Shown here: positions 9,139-17,130 of the stretch, one piece after another
Layout of the letters: each line of letters begins with the position of its first letter
Numbering within the stretch: the stretch's first letter is position 1
Source: Pontibacter diazotrophicus
GTDB lineage: Bacteria > Bacteroidota > Bacteroidia > Cytophagales > Hymenobacteraceae
Direction: 5' to 3'
NCBI RefSeq assembly: GCF_003367245.1
Contig: NZ_QRGR01000018.1
Span: forward strand, 62,001-126,000
Length of the DNA stretch: 64,000 nt
The notes under the pieces: model-generated
What the model saw: the letters and a program-made list of their open reading frames with translations, nothing else
The model's database searches: none
What the model was told of the DNA's origin: nothing
Position numbers and translations under genes: made by a program

Positions 9139-9996
9139 ATGATATTAATAGCTGATAGCGGCTCGACCAAAACAGACTGGCGCATGATAGATGCCACAGG
9201 TGTTCATGAACATATACTTACAGCAGGTATCAACCCTCAGTACATAGAGTCCGCTCAGATTTACAACATATTTGAAGCAGAACTGCTTCCGCATTTGAAA
9301 GAGAAGAACCCGAGTACAATTTATTATTATGGCGCAGGCTGCAGCTCTCCGGACCGGAACCTGCGTGTGGAGCAGGCTTTGAAAAAAATTTTTCCTAACA
9401 GTGAGGCCGTTGTAGACCACGACTTACTTGCAGCAGCCCGTGCCCTTTGCGGCCAAAAGCCAGGTGTGGCCTGTATCCTAGGGACCGGCTCAAACTCCTG
9501 CCTGTACGATGGTGAAAACATTATCGACAATGTTCCCTCCCTGGGTTTCCTGATAGGTGATGAAGGCAGTGGTGCCTACTTAGGTAAGATGCTCATCAGA
9601 GCGTACATGTACCGGGAGCTGCCAGAGGAACTGGCTACTTCGCTGAGGAACCGTTACAACCTCACAAAAGAAAGCATCCTGGACGGCGTATATCTCTCTG
9701 ACATGCCCAGTACGTATCTGGCCACTTTTGCCAAATTCATGCATGAAAAGCGCAAAGACCCGGTGATACATGCTATGATCTATCAGAATTTCGATGAGTT
9801 TTTTGAACGCCATGTCTGTAAGTACAAGGGCTATACAGAAGTACCTGTAAACTTTATCGGTTCTGTGGCCTATCACTTCTCTGACACACTGCACCAGGTA
9901 GCTAAAAAATATGGCGTGCATATCGGCACCATCATTACAAGCCCAAGCGAAGGGTTGATTGCCTACCATCAGGAGCTGCTGTCGCAGAACGTATAG
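9139..9996 (+). CDS. BadF/BadG-type amino sugar kinase (GlcNAc/MurNAc kinase-like)
   Basis: ASKHA-fold kinase of 285 residues. The phosphate-1 motif is DSGSTKTDWR (residues 5-14), ACILGTGSNSCLYDG follows near residue 115, and GDEGSGAYLGKML near residue 140; this pattern is typical of N-acetylglucosamine kinases of the BadF/BadG/BcrA/BcrD family. It lies 128 bp upstream of murQ on the same strand, so the likely substrate is an amino sugar from peptidoglycan turnover (GlcNAc or MurNAc). A product of MurNAc phosphorylation would be the direct substrate of MurQ. The exact sugar cannot be told from sequence. Confidence 0.82.
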   Translation: MILIADSGSTKTDWRMIDATGVHEHILTAGINPQYIESAQIYNIFEAELLPHLKEKNPSTIYYYGAGCSSPDRNLRVEQALKKIFPNSEAVVDHDLLAAARALCGQKPGVACILGTGSNSCLYDGENIIDNVPSLGFLIGDEGSGAYLGKMLIRAYMYRELPEELATSLRNRYNLTKESILDGVYLSDMPSTYLATFAKFMHEKRKDPVIHAMIYQNFDEFFERHVCKYKGYTEVPVNFIGSVAYHFSDTLHQVAKKYGVHIGTIITSPSEGLIAYHQELLSQNV

Positions 9997-10124
9997 CTAT
10001 TCAGACAAAGGGTTAGGGACGAAAGATAAAAGACTCGCCGTGATACAGGCATTGTACTCTTTCTTTCCCTGCTTTTCTTCTGCCCGTTCAGAATTCATCA
10101 TTTAAAACTTAAAATTCCAAGAAA

Positions 10125-10943
10125 TTGTCTACTACCGAATCAGCCTCTAATTACGACAGCCTCGAGCAGATGAGCGTGCGGGAACTGTTAGAGAACATTA
10201 ACCGCGAAGACCAGACGGTGCCGCAGGCGGTAGCAAAAGCAATCCCGCAGCTGGAGGCACTGGTACAGGCCACTGTAGAGCGGCTGCAAAAAGGCGGCAG
10301 GCTCTTCTACATTGGGGCCGGCACCAGCGGCCGCCTGGGTATTGTGGACGCCTCTGAATGCCCTCCTACTTATGGAGTGCCGCATGGCATGGTAGTAGGC
10401 CTCATAGCGGGAGGAGACAGCGCCATACGCAAGGCAGTAGAGTTTGCCGAAGATGATCAGGAGCAGGCATGGAAAGACCTGCAGGCCTACAACATCAGCC
10501 AGGAAGACATAGTAGTGGGCATTGCTGCCTCTGGCACGACACCTTACGTTATCGGAGGGCTTGATACCTGCCGCAGGCACGGCATTGCCACAGGTTGCAT
10601 TGTTTGCAATGCCAATAGTCCTGTTGCCGCTAAGGCAGACTATCCGGTAGAAGTCGTTACTGGTCCTGAGATTGTAACTGGCAGCACGCGCATGAAAGCC
10701 GGCACAGCGCAGAAACTGGTGCTTAACATGCTTACCACTACTACCATGGTAAAACTTGGCCGCGTGCAAGGCAATAAGATGGTAGACATGCAGCTTTCTA
10801 ACCACAAGCTCGTGGACAGGGGTATCCGGATGCTAATGGAGGAGCTTAACCTCAAAAACACAGAGGCTGGCGCTCTGCTTAAAAAGTATGGCAGTGTACG
10901 CGCCGCCATGGAGGCTTTCCGGGGCAGCGACAATCCGGCATAG
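10125..10943 (+). CDS. murQ: N-acetylmuramic acid 6-phosphate etherase
   Basis: Cleaves the lactyl ether of MurNAc-6-phosphate to GlcNAc-6-phosphate and D-lactate in cell-wall recycling. It is 272 residues with one SIS domain: FYIGAGTSGRLGIVDASECPPTYG near residue 60, AASGTTPYVIGGL near 130 and TGSTRMKAGTAQK near 185, all family signatures. The start is TTG at 10125: an in-frame TAA ends 12 bp earlier and the usual N-terminal TTES is encoded right after it, whereas the first ATG would drop 15 residues. A strong terminator follows at 10964-11020. The BadF-type kinase upstream fits the same pathway. Confidence 0.93.
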   Translation: MSTTESASNYDSLEQMSVRELLENINREDQTVPQAVAKAIPQLEALVQATVERLQKGGRLFYIGAGTSGRLGIVDASECPPTYGVPHGMVVGLIAGGDSAIRKAVEFAEDDQEQAWKDLQAYNISQEDIVVGIAASGTTPYVIGGLDTCRRHGIATGCIVCNANSPVAAKADYPVEVVTGPEIVTGSTRMKAGTAQKLVLNMLTTTTMVKLGRVQGNKMVDMQLSNHKLVDRGIRMLMEELNLKNTEAGALLKKYGSVRAAMEAFRGSDNPA

Positions 10944-10963
10944 TAAATCAAATCATAAAAGCT

Positions 10964-11020
10964 ATACAACAGAAAAGCGGCTGCAGGAAAAATCTCCTGG
11001 CAGCCGCTTTTCTGTTGTAT
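10964..11020. terminator. Bidirectional terminator between murQ and the TPR lipoprotein gene
   Basis: Arms 10964-10984 and 11000-11020 are perfectly complementary over 21 bp, with an inner AGGA/TCCT pairing in the 15-nt loop. The stem contains AGAAAAG/CTTTTCT, so each strand ends in a short U-rich stretch. It lies between two convergent genes. Confidence 0.8.
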
Positions 11021-11024
11021 GGGT

Positions 11025-12137
11025 TTACTCTTCTGCTACGGTTAAGCGTTCTAACAGTACATCGGCAGCCTCGCTGCTTGGTACAACATAATTCTTAACA
11101 GACCAATCATAGTTGAGCTTAAACTGCGCATCTTCTGCATTGTGCAATACCTTCTTCCTGTAATCCTGCAGTGGCTCCAGGCCTAACTCTTCCCTTCTTT
11201 TATTAATTTGTGCCAACTCCTCGTCACTCATACTTTCCAGCAACAAGCTCTGTATCTTCTCATAATTCTTGTCATTATCTTTGCATCTTCTGCACCTGAT
11301 TTTAGCAAAAGCCCTGGAACCATACATGATCTTCCCGGCCTGCTGGTCCAGCAAATAAGCCACAGGTTGCGGTGCCATCCGCCCTTCTTTTACAGCTTTT
11401 GACAGAATGCCTTTAAAATCATAACCGTTTCTGGCTGTGGTCTGCCGCTCAATCACAATGCTAAAGCGGGGCAACTCCTCTAAGGTGTCAGCCACCCCAA
11501 TCAATGCCTCACCGGGGTAGCCGTAATCGTTAATCCAGTTCAGCAGGTTTGTTACATTGTCAGCCTCTATCTGCCGTATGGTATCGCCATGCACACGCAA
11601 ACCTCCTTCCGCCTGCCGGAAGTACTGGTCGCGGGCATAAAGCTCATCCAGGTCGTCGCGCAGTATGAGGTTGGCAGCCTCTTCATACCTTTCCCGTCGC
11701 TTGGGGTATTGCTTTTTAAATTTCTTCCACTGCCGTGATGTCTGCAATGTATCGAACACCTGCTGCCGCTCCAGGTAAGGTAGGCTTACCCCTTTCAGCA
11801 CTAATTGCTCCAGGTAATCGAAGGCCTGCTTCTCATCCCCCAACTTTACTGCGCTTACGGCAGCGTTATAATAATCACGGGCAAAGGGAACAGGCACAGC
11901 GGCAAAGGCCTGCTGGTAGGCAGCCAGCGCCTCCTCGTAATTTCCTTCTACAATTTCCAACTCTGCTACATTTATAACAGGGTGGTACACCTCAGTATAA
12001 TCCGGCACCTCTGCCTGCTCCGGCACTCCGGATGTAGCACATGCCTGCAGGCAAAACACCAGCAACAGAAAGGTGGCACAACGGTAAAAAGTCGCAGGTA
12101 GCAGAAGAATCTTTTTTAGGGGTGAACACTGGTACAT
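11025..12137 (-). CDS. TPR-containing lipoprotein, function unknown
   Basis: A secreted lipoprotein of 370 residues if started at the ATG at 12137; an upstream TTG at 12152 in the same frame is less likely. The N-terminal hydrophobic stretch ends in FCLQACATSG, a lipobox with Cys at about residue 33. Next come two TPR-like helical repeats (NVAELEIVEGNYEEALAAYQ and AAVSAVKLGDEKQAFDYLEQ). The C-terminal two thirds are helical and charged, with a CRRCKDND motif. No enzyme motif is seen. It is convergent with murQ and stands alone. Confidence 0.78.
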   Translation of the reverse strand: MYQCSPLKKILLLPATFYRCATFLLLVFCLQACATSGVPEQAEVPDYTEVYHPVINVAELEIVEGNYEEALAAYQQAFAAVPVPFARDYYNAAVSAVKLGDEKQAFDYLEQLVLKGVSLPYLERQQVFDTLQTSRQWKKFKKQYPKRRERYEEAANLILRDDLDELYARDQYFRQAEGGLRVHGDTIRQIEADNVTNLLNWINDYGYPGEALIGVADTLEELPRFSIVIERQTTARNGYDFKGILSKAVKEGRMAPQPVAYLLDQQAGKIMYGSRAFAKIRCRRCKDNDKNYEKIQSLLLESMSDEELAQINKRREELGLEPLQDYRKKVLHNAEDAQFKLNYDWSVKNYVVPSSEAADVLLERLTVAEE

Positions 12138-12390
12138 AGAACGAAATATCAATTAATGGAACTACAACGATAGCGTTTATACTTTTTAATAGTGCACGCT
12201 ATTCCAAAACAGTTCCTGCATCAGAAAATTACATTATCTTAAATAATAATGAAAGCTTTTTTAGTTGATCCTTTGTTTCGAGGCAACTGGGCTGCAAAAG
12301 AGCAGGAAAAGCCTCAACTTTGCAGCAGCCTTGCCAGTACACGAAGCAACAGGTTCGATATACAGGCCCTACTATTACGCTTGAATTTTT

Positions 12391-12960
12391 ATGCATACCA
12401 TAGAACCATTTTATAACTGGATTGATAAGTACTCTGCTGCCGAAGATCCGCGCTCACCGCTGTTCGGCACCGAGAGCAACCTCCTGCAGTACACCAATAC
12501 CATTTACGGATATTATATACATCCGCAATGGGATGATATGGAGTCTGAAACGCTCTTCCTGAAAATACTCTATACCGACTACGACTTAGGCTTTACCATC
12601 ATCGAGTTTATCGGGGAGTGGAACGACACGCTGCACAACGACATCATGCAGCTGAAGCGAAACATTATTGACCCGCTGGTAAACGAGGGCATTCACCGGT
12701 TCATTATTATCGGGGAGAATGTGTTCAATTTCCACGGCTCCGACGATGCATATTATGAGGAGTGGTTTGAGGATATTGAAGATGGATGGATTGCTGCGCT
12801 TGGCTTTCAGGAATTTGTAATGAGCGAGATGAAAAACTATAACTTAGACTACTACATTAACTATGGAGGCAGCCTTGATAATATTCCTTGGCGCACTTTT
12901 ACCCCCAAACGCTTATTTGCCCTTGTGAACGGTATGATTCAAAAACGGCTGGGGCCATAA
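12391..12960 (+). CDS. Conserved-looking hypothetical protein, 189 aa
   Basis: I do not recognise a named family. The protein is acidic and rich in aromatic residues (Tyr, Trp, Phe), with no signal peptide or membrane segment, so it should be cytosolic. It has an alternating pattern resembling a mixed alpha/beta fold (TLFLKILYTDYDLGFTIIEF, then HRFIIIGENVFNFHGSD). Codon use is like its neighbours. It is a single-gene unit closed by a strong terminator at 12965-13019. STAS-like or SpoIIAA-like folds have similar strand-helix rhythm, but that is only an impression. Confidence 0.75.
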   Translation: MHTIEPFYNWIDKYSAAEDPRSPLFGTESNLLQYTNTIYGYYIHPQWDDMESETLFLKILYTDYDLGFTIIEFIGEWNDTLHNDIMQLKRNIIDPLVNEGIHRFIIIGENVFNFHGSDDAYYEEWFEDIEDGWIAALGFQEFVMSEMKNYNLDYYINYGGSLDNIPWRTFTPKRLFALVNGMIQKRLGP

Positions 12961-12964
12961 GCTA

Positions 12965-13019
12965 TCAATTTCAAACAAAAAGGGACCTATGTTTATGGTC
13001 CCTTTTTGTTTGAAATTGA
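12965..13019. terminator. Bidirectional terminator, 23-bp perfect stem
   Basis: Arms 12965-12987 and 12997-13019 are perfectly complementary over 23 bp with a 9-nt loop. The core is CAAAAAGGGACC/GGTCCCTTTTTG, so a U-rich side exists on either strand. It closes the 189-aa gene from the left and the acidic lipoprotein genes from the right. Confidence 0.85.
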
Positions 13020-13042
13020 TTTAAAAAAAATCTAACTACTAG

Positions 13043-13204
13043 TTAACGGTCTATCTCGTCTTCTACTTCCTCAGCAGCATCCTCAATCTCTTCAGCAGCT
13101 TCTTCAGTTTCCTCTTCTATTTCTTCTGCAGCACTCTCAGAAGAAGCGCAAGAACCAAAGGTTAACAGGCCTGTGGCCATGAGCATATACATTATCTTTT
13201 TCAT
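13043..13204 (-). CDS. Tiny acidic lipoprotein A (53 aa)
   Basis: A 53-residue ORF translated by hand from the ATG at 13204 to the TAA at 13043-13045. The N-terminus MKKIMYMLMATGLLTFGSC is a clear lipoprotein signal with lipobox TFGSC, Cys19. The mature part of about 34 residues is almost only Glu, Asp and Ala in a helical heptad-like pattern (EEIEEETEEAAEEIEDAAEE). It shares the signal and the acidic tail with three further genes at 13247-14145. Gene B lies 42 bp upstream on the same strand. Function unknown; a small envelope lipoprotein with an acidic amphipathic helix. Confidence 0.72.
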   Translation of the reverse strand: MKKIMYMLMATGLLTFGSCASSESAAEEIEEETEEAAEEIEDAAEEVEDEIDR

Positions 13205-13246
13205 AGTTCCTTTCAATTTAATTCACCCTTACTCTTTAATTCATCC

Positions 13247-13480
13247 TTACTGTATTATGATAGTAGTATCCGCTTCTTCGGCCACTGCTTCGTTATATTC
13301 TTCCATTTCCTCTTTCAGTTCCCGTCTTTCTTCAACTATATCCTCCCTATCACCCTCTTCCCGCGCTTCTGTTAAATCTTCAGACTCCTCTATTACATCC
13401 TCTCTTTCTTCTGCAGGTGAGTTACAGGAACCAAAGGTTAAAAAGCCTCCTGCCATCAGCAGGTATAATACCTTCCTCAT
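13247..13480 (-). CDS. Small acidic lipoprotein B (77 aa)
   Basis: Starts at the ATG at 13480 (a GTG two codons upstream is the other choice). MRKVLYLLMAGGFLTFGSC is the lipoprotein signal, with the same TFGSC lipobox as gene A. The mature part is a charged helix (EEREDVIEESEDLTEAREEG, then EERRELKEEMEEYNEAVAEE) ending in DTTIIIQ. It has more Arg than its paralogues, giving alternating charges typical of a single coiled coil or stable helix. Located 42 bp upstream of gene A and probably co-transcribed with it. Confidence 0.75.
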   Translation of the reverse strand: MRKVLYLLMAGGFLTFGSCNSPAEEREDVIEESEDLTEAREEGDREDIVEERRELKEEMEEYNEAVAEEADTTIIIQ

Positions 13481-13632
13481 ATTCACTTCTTTATTGGTTT
13501 CTATAATAAAAAGTAGCTATTCACTTATGTTATACGGATGCAATTTTAAATAGCTGTACGTGTACGGCTTCACACACAATTGCCAAACAGGCCGTGCCTG
13601 CTTCATACAACTCCACTCAGACCGCAGCAAAA

Positions 13633-13671
13633 AAAGCAAAAGGGACCTGCTGTACAGGTCCCTTTTGCTTT
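13633..13671 (-). terminator. Terminator of small lipoprotein gene C
   Basis: Arms AAAGCAAAAGGGACCTG (13633-13649) and its exact complement (13655-13671) form a 17-bp stem with a 5-nt loop. On the minus strand the U-rich arm (TTTGCTTT) runs on into further U. It lies 19 bp after the stop of gene C. Its AAAAGGGACC core repeats that of the terminator at 12965-13019. Confidence 0.82.
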
Positions 13672-13690
13672 AATATACTATGCTCTATTA

Positions 13691-13882
13691 CTACTGCTGT
13701 TCAACTTCATCCTCCACTCTCTCGGCGCCTTCTTCAATCTCATCTCCCACTTCGTCTGCACCTTCTTCTATATCATCTCCTACTTCATCAACTCGTTCTT
13801 CTGTTCTGCTTTCTGAGGTAGACTCGCAGGAAGCAAAGGTAAATAATCCAGCTGCCAGCAGCATAAAAATTGGCTTTTTCAT
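13691..13882 (-). CDS. Small acidic lipoprotein C (63 aa)
   Basis: MKKPIFMLLAAGLFTFASC is a lipoprotein signal with lipobox TFASC, Cys19. The mature part is a repeated acidic helix in which VGDDIEEGADE is followed by VGDEIEEGAER, an 11-residue repeat, ending EDEVEQQ. An 11-residue (hendecad) repeat suits a right-handed or straight coiled-coil surface. The gene has its own terminator at 13633-13671. Gene D starts 71 bp further upstream. Function unknown. Confidence 0.76.
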   Translation of the reverse strand: MKKPIFMLLAAGLFTFASCESTSESRTEERVDEVGDDIEEGADEVGDEIEEGAERVEDEVEQQ

Positions 13883-13953
13883 ATGTATATGCGTTTTAAA
13901 TTAAACTCTGTTTGTAATTCTATCTATTTAAGGGGCTGTTCTGCTGTCTCCAC

Positions 13954-14145
13954 CTATTCAATAACGGCAGAAGTATCCTCCTTCTCTTCTGCTAACTCTT
14001 CCATTTCATCGGCTCTTTCCTCAGCCCTGTCTTCCATTTCCTCTACTCTTTCATCTCTATTCTCCACTCTCCCTTCTGATGGTGAGTCGCAAGAGCTAAA
14101 GCCGAAAAGGCCGGTTAACGCAAATGCAAAAAAAATCTTCTTCAT
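13954..14145 (-). CDS. Small acidic lipoprotein D (63 aa)
   Basis: MKKIFFAFALTGLFGFSSC is a lipoprotein signal with lipobox GFSSC, Cys19. The mature part starts DSPSEGRVENRDERVEEMED and continues with Glu/Arg-rich helix (RAEERADEMEELAEEKED), ending SAVIE. The signal, the C-S/N-S-P start of the mature part and the charged helix tie it to genes A-C. It has 63 residues, the same length as gene C, and is the most upstream of the four. A -7-like box TACATTTG lies at 14194-14201. Confidence 0.76.
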   Translation of the reverse strand: MKKIFFAFALTGLFGFSSCDSPSEGRVENRDERVEEMEDRAEERADEMEELAEEKEDTSAVIE

Positions 14146-14434
14146 ATGTTAATCAGTCTTGATGATGATCAATCCTTTAACCAGGCAGTTTAGCAAATGT
14201 ATAGCCTTACCTGTTATACGAGTGATATCAAAACGAATACGGCAGCACCTGAATATAGTTTATGAAAAATATTGAAAGATGAGACACTCTCTGCCCAAAT
14301 ACCGTGCAACTCGCTGGGAACGCACAGTCTAAACTTATTTCCTGATTAGGAGCAATAACAATTCAGATAGCACCTTTACCTGCATTGTAGCAGGACGTGG
14401 CGGAGCAGGCAGCAGCGGATGTGCCAAAAAGCAA
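14146..14434. other. Intergenic region between lipoprotein D and der
   Basis: About 290 bp without a credible ORF. On the minus strand TACATTTG (14194-14201) fits the TAnnTTTG -7 consensus and would drive lipoprotein gene D, about 48 bp before its ATG. The remainder (14230-14430) shows no repeat, RNA gene or hairpin that I can support. Confidence 0.4.
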
Positions 14435-14465
14435 AAAGGCGCAAACATAATATGCCTGCGCCTTT
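14435..14465 (-). terminator. Terminator of der
   Basis: Arms AAAGGCGCA (14435-14443) and TGCGCCTTT (14457-14465) with a 13-nt loop; on the minus strand the stem is followed by U-rich sequence. It lies 14 bp after the der stop. Confidence 0.75.
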
Positions 14466-14479
14466 AGCTCTTGCGGAAA

Positions 14480-15793
14480 TTACTTCTTCCGGAACACTAA
14501 ATTAATCGGAACACCTTCAAACCCGAAGTGCTTCCGAATACAGTTCTCCAGGTAACGCTTGTAAGGGTCTTTGATGTACTGCGGCAGATTGCAGAAGAAC
14601 GCGAACGTAGGGTTGTGCGTCGGCAGCTGCGTTACGTATTTAATTTTCACAAACTTGCCTTTGATGGCAGGCGGCGAGTTACGGTCAATGTCTGGCAGCA
14701 GCAGGTCGTTAAGCTTAGACGTAGGTACTTTCTGCGTTTTGTTCTCGTACACGTCCATCGCCTTCTCCACCGCCTTCAGAATACGCTGCTTTGTAACTAC
14801 CGAGGTAAAGATGACAGGCACATACTTGATTGGCGCAATCCGCTTCAGTATCTCTTCCTCAAACTGCTTTGTAGAGTGCGTGTCTTTCTCGACCAGGTCC
14901 CACTTGTTCACCAGTATTACAATACCTTTGCGGTTCTTCTCAGCCAGCGTGATAATGTTCACGTCCTGCGATTCGATTCCGCGCGTGGCGTCCAGCATGA
15001 CAATACACACGTCAGCATCCTCTAAAGCACGCACGGAGCGCATTACAGAGTAAAACTCAATGTCTTCACTTACCTTGCTCTTGCGGCGAAGGCCGGCAGT
15101 GTCTACAATGATAAATTCCTTGCCAAAGGCGTTATAGCGCGAATGTATGGCATCGCGGGTAGTGCCTGCCTCGGCTGTTACAATGTTTCTTTCCTCGCCC
15201 AGCAGCAGGTTCACAAACGAAGACTTCCCCGCGTTCGGACGGCCCAATACGGCCAGTTTCGGAATACCGGCATCCGGATCCTCCACGCCTTCGTCCTGGA
15301 AATGCTTTACCACCGCATCCAGCAGTTCACCTGTGCCGGAGCCGTTCTGCGAAGAGACAGGGTAAATTTCCTCGCCTACACCCAACGAATAAAACTCGCT
15401 CATCTGGTGGGCACGCGCAGTAGTGTCCGCTTTGTTAGCCACGATGTAAACAGGCTTATCGGAGCGGCGTAATACGTTGGCGAACTCCTCATCCAGGCCC
15501 GTTAAACCAGCATCCACATCCACCATAAACAGGATCACGTCGGCTTCTTTAATAGCCAGCTCCACCTGCTTGTTTATCTCTTCCTCGAAAATATCGTCAG
15601 AGCCATGCACATAGCCACCGGTATCGATTACGGTAAAATACTTGCCAATCCACTGGCCATGGCCGTAGCTTCTGTCTCTTGTAACACCGCTCTCATTGTC
15701 CATGATGGCTTTGCGATGGCCAATCAGGCGGTTAAAAAGGGTAGACTTGCCCACGTTGGGGCGGCCTACAATTGCAATGATGTTTGATGACAT
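14480..15793 (-). CDS. der: Ribosome biogenesis GTPase Der (EngA)
   Basis: Essential double-GTPase that helps assemble the 50S subunit. Of 437 residues, the first G domain has its P-loop at GRPNVGKST (10-18), VIDTGG near 56 and NKAD at 120-123. The second has GRPNAGKSS (184-192), VDTAGLRRKSK and NKWD. A KH-like domain fills the last 80 residues, ending FEGVPINLVFRKK as is usual. Length and order are standard. It has its own terminator. Era, another ribosome-assembly GTPase, lies 101 bp upstream on the same strand. Confidence 0.97.
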   Translation of the reverse strand: MSSNIIAIVGRPNVGKSTLFNRLIGHRKAIMDNESGVTRDRSYGHGQWIGKYFTVIDTGGYVHGSDDIFEEEINKQVELAIKEADVILFMVDVDAGLTGLDEEFANVLRRSDKPVYIVANKADTTARAHQMSEFYSLGVGEEIYPVSSQNGSGTGELLDAVVKHFQDEGVEDPDAGIPKLAVLGRPNAGKSSFVNLLLGEERNIVTAEAGTTRDAIHSRYNAFGKEFIIVDTAGLRRKSKVSEDIEFYSVMRSVRALEDADVCIVMLDATRGIESQDVNIITLAEKNRKGIVILVNKWDLVEKDTHSTKQFEEEILKRIAPIKYVPVIFTSVVTKQRILKAVEKAMDVYENKTQKVPTSKLNDLLLPDIDRNSPPAIKGKFVKIKYVTQLPTHNPTFAFFCNLPQYIKDPYKRYLENCIRKHFGFEGVPINLVFRKK

Positions 15794-15894
15794 CGTAAAA
15801 AAAAATAAAAATTTTAAAGTGCCCCCGGAGCACCGTGCCCCGAAGCTTTAGAGCATGACTAAATTTTAATCATACTCTTATATTATGCGCCTAC

Positions 15895-16782
15895 TTACTC
15901 GCTGTAACCGAAGCGCCGAAGCAGCTTTTGGTCGGTTCGCCAGTTTTCGTTCACGCGCACATACAAATCAAGAAAAATCTTTTTCTGAAAGAAGGTCTCC
16001 ATGTCGATGCGGGCCTGTGTACCCACTTTCTTCAGTGCCTCGCCTTTGTTTCCTATCACAATGCCTTTCTGGCTGCGGCGTTCCACACTAATTTCGGCCC
16101 GGATGCGGATAATGTCCTCTTCTTCCTTAAACTCCTCTACCACCACCTCGCAGCTGTAGGGAATTTCCTTTTTGTAGTTGAGGAAGATTTTCTCCCGGAT
16201 CATCTCCGACACAAAGAAACGCTCCGGCTTGTCCGTCAGTTCATCTTTCGGAAAATAAGGCGGGTGCTCCGGCAGGTAATGTAGCAGGCGCGAGAACAAA
16301 TGCTCCAGCCCAAACCCATGAAGCGCCGAGATAGGCAGTATTTCCGTTGGCTGCATCTTCTCCTCCCAATAAGCCACCTTCTCATGCAGCTCCTCTTCTG
16401 TGGTTTGGTCAATCTTATTAACCAGTAACAGGATGGGCACTTCCGCATGCTGTAATCGCTTGATCACATCATCCTCGTCGTGCTTTTCATAGATGTCCGT
16501 TACAAATAGGATCACGTCAGCATCTTCGAGCGAGGTACGCACAAAACTCATCATGGACTCATGCAAGGCGTACTGCGGCTTAATGATGCCCGGCGTGTCA
16601 GAGTATACAATCTGAAAGTCATCGCCGTTCAGGATGCCCATGATGCGGTGCCGTGTGGTCTGCGCTTTAGACGTGATGATGGAGAGCTTTTCCCCCACCA
16701 GCGCGTTCATCAACGTGGATTTACCCACGTTCGGCTTGCCCACGATACTTACAAAACCAGCTTTATGTGATGTTTCGGCCAT
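15895..16782 (-). CDS. era: GTPase Era
   Basis: Essential GTPase that binds the 3' end of 16S rRNA and checks 30S maturation. In 295 residues the G1 motif is GKPNVGKST (16-24), G3 is DTPG near residue 62 and G4 is NKID near residue 126. The C-terminal KH domain carries VIGNKGEALKKVGTQARIDM and ends with the usual LYVRVNENWRTD. The ATG at 16782 follows a TACTTTTG -7 box by 19 bp. It is upstream of der with a 101-bp gap. Confidence 0.97.
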   Translation of the reverse strand: MAETSHKAGFVSIVGKPNVGKSTLMNALVGEKLSIITSKAQTTRHRIMGILNGDDFQIVYSDTPGIIKPQYALHESMMSFVRTSLEDADVILFVTDIYEKHDEDDVIKRLQHAEVPILLLVNKIDQTTEEELHEKVAYWEEKMQPTEILPISALHGFGLEHLFSRLLHYLPEHPPYFPKDELTDKPERFFVSEMIREKIFLNYKKEIPYSCEVVVEEFKEEEDIIRIRAEISVERRSQKGIVIGNKGEALKKVGTQARIDMETFFQKKIFLDLYVRVNENWRTDQKLLRRFGYSE

Positions 16783-16801
16783 ACGCTAAAATTTGAGGTT
16801 G

Positions 16802-16809
16802 CAAAAGTA
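16802..16809 (-). promoter_or_regulatory. Candidate -7 box of era
   Basis: Minus-strand TACTTTTG fits TAnnTTTG, 19 bp before the era ATG. The same octamer, followed by C, appears before glmM (21633-21640) and the RsmI-family gene (48114-48121). Confidence 0.45.
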
Positions 16810-17099
16810 CTTCTTTATTACGGATAAATAGCGATGCCTGAATAATTGATACCCAGATTGATAGAATAATTGTGAACCTGAGGGAGAAAAATTAAGACTC
16901 GGGACCCGCAGCGTGCGCAACTCTACCAGACACTCGCAGGAGCTGCGCACGCTGCGAGGTTACAACATGCGCAGAAGTGTATGAAATGCTAAACTTTCTA
17001 TAACAACTGAACAATTCCGGCTCCTGTTACTTTAACAGGAATAAGATTGCCTCTATGAGCCATAGAAGCTTTAGATAAAAACAAACAAATTATACTTCG

Positions 17100-17107
17100 T
17101 ATCTTTG
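17100..17107 (+). promoter_or_regulatory. Candidate -7 box of hemH
   Basis: TATCTTTG fits TAnnTTTG and lies 23 bp before the hemH ATG. No clear -33 TTG is seen at the expected distance. Confidence 0.4.
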
Positions 17108-17130
17108 TATTTGAAAAGCATTGAAGATAA

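Larger units (their letters stand above)
16783..17130. repeat. Divergent era/hemH intergenic region with a GC-rich inverted repeat
   Basis: 348 bp between divergent genes. It holds the era -7 box (16802-16809) and the hemH -7 box (17100-17107). In the middle is a GC-rich inverted repeat: CGCAGCGTGCGCA (16907-16919) pairs exactly with TGCGCACGCTGCG (16944-16956), loop 24 nt. It has no U tract, so it is not a normal terminator. A regulator site or a dispersed palindromic repeat are the two options I see. No ORF is credible. Confidence 0.55.

Noticed and set aside
10964..11020. 21-bp perfect inverted repeat as a possible insertion sequence end or attachment site
   Set aside because: A single hairpin between convergent genes with a U-rich side on each strand is a terminator; there is no second end or transposase.
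13173..14152. Serine-rich plus-strand frames (126, 74 and 89 codons) over the small lipoprotein genes
   Set aside because: They are the complement of Glu-rich helices (GAA/GAG read as TTC/CTC/TCT). Only the minus frames carry lipoprotein signals.
14435..14465. Hairpin before der considered as a small RNA
   Set aside because: Its position directly behind the der stop and the U-rich side make a terminator the simpler reading.
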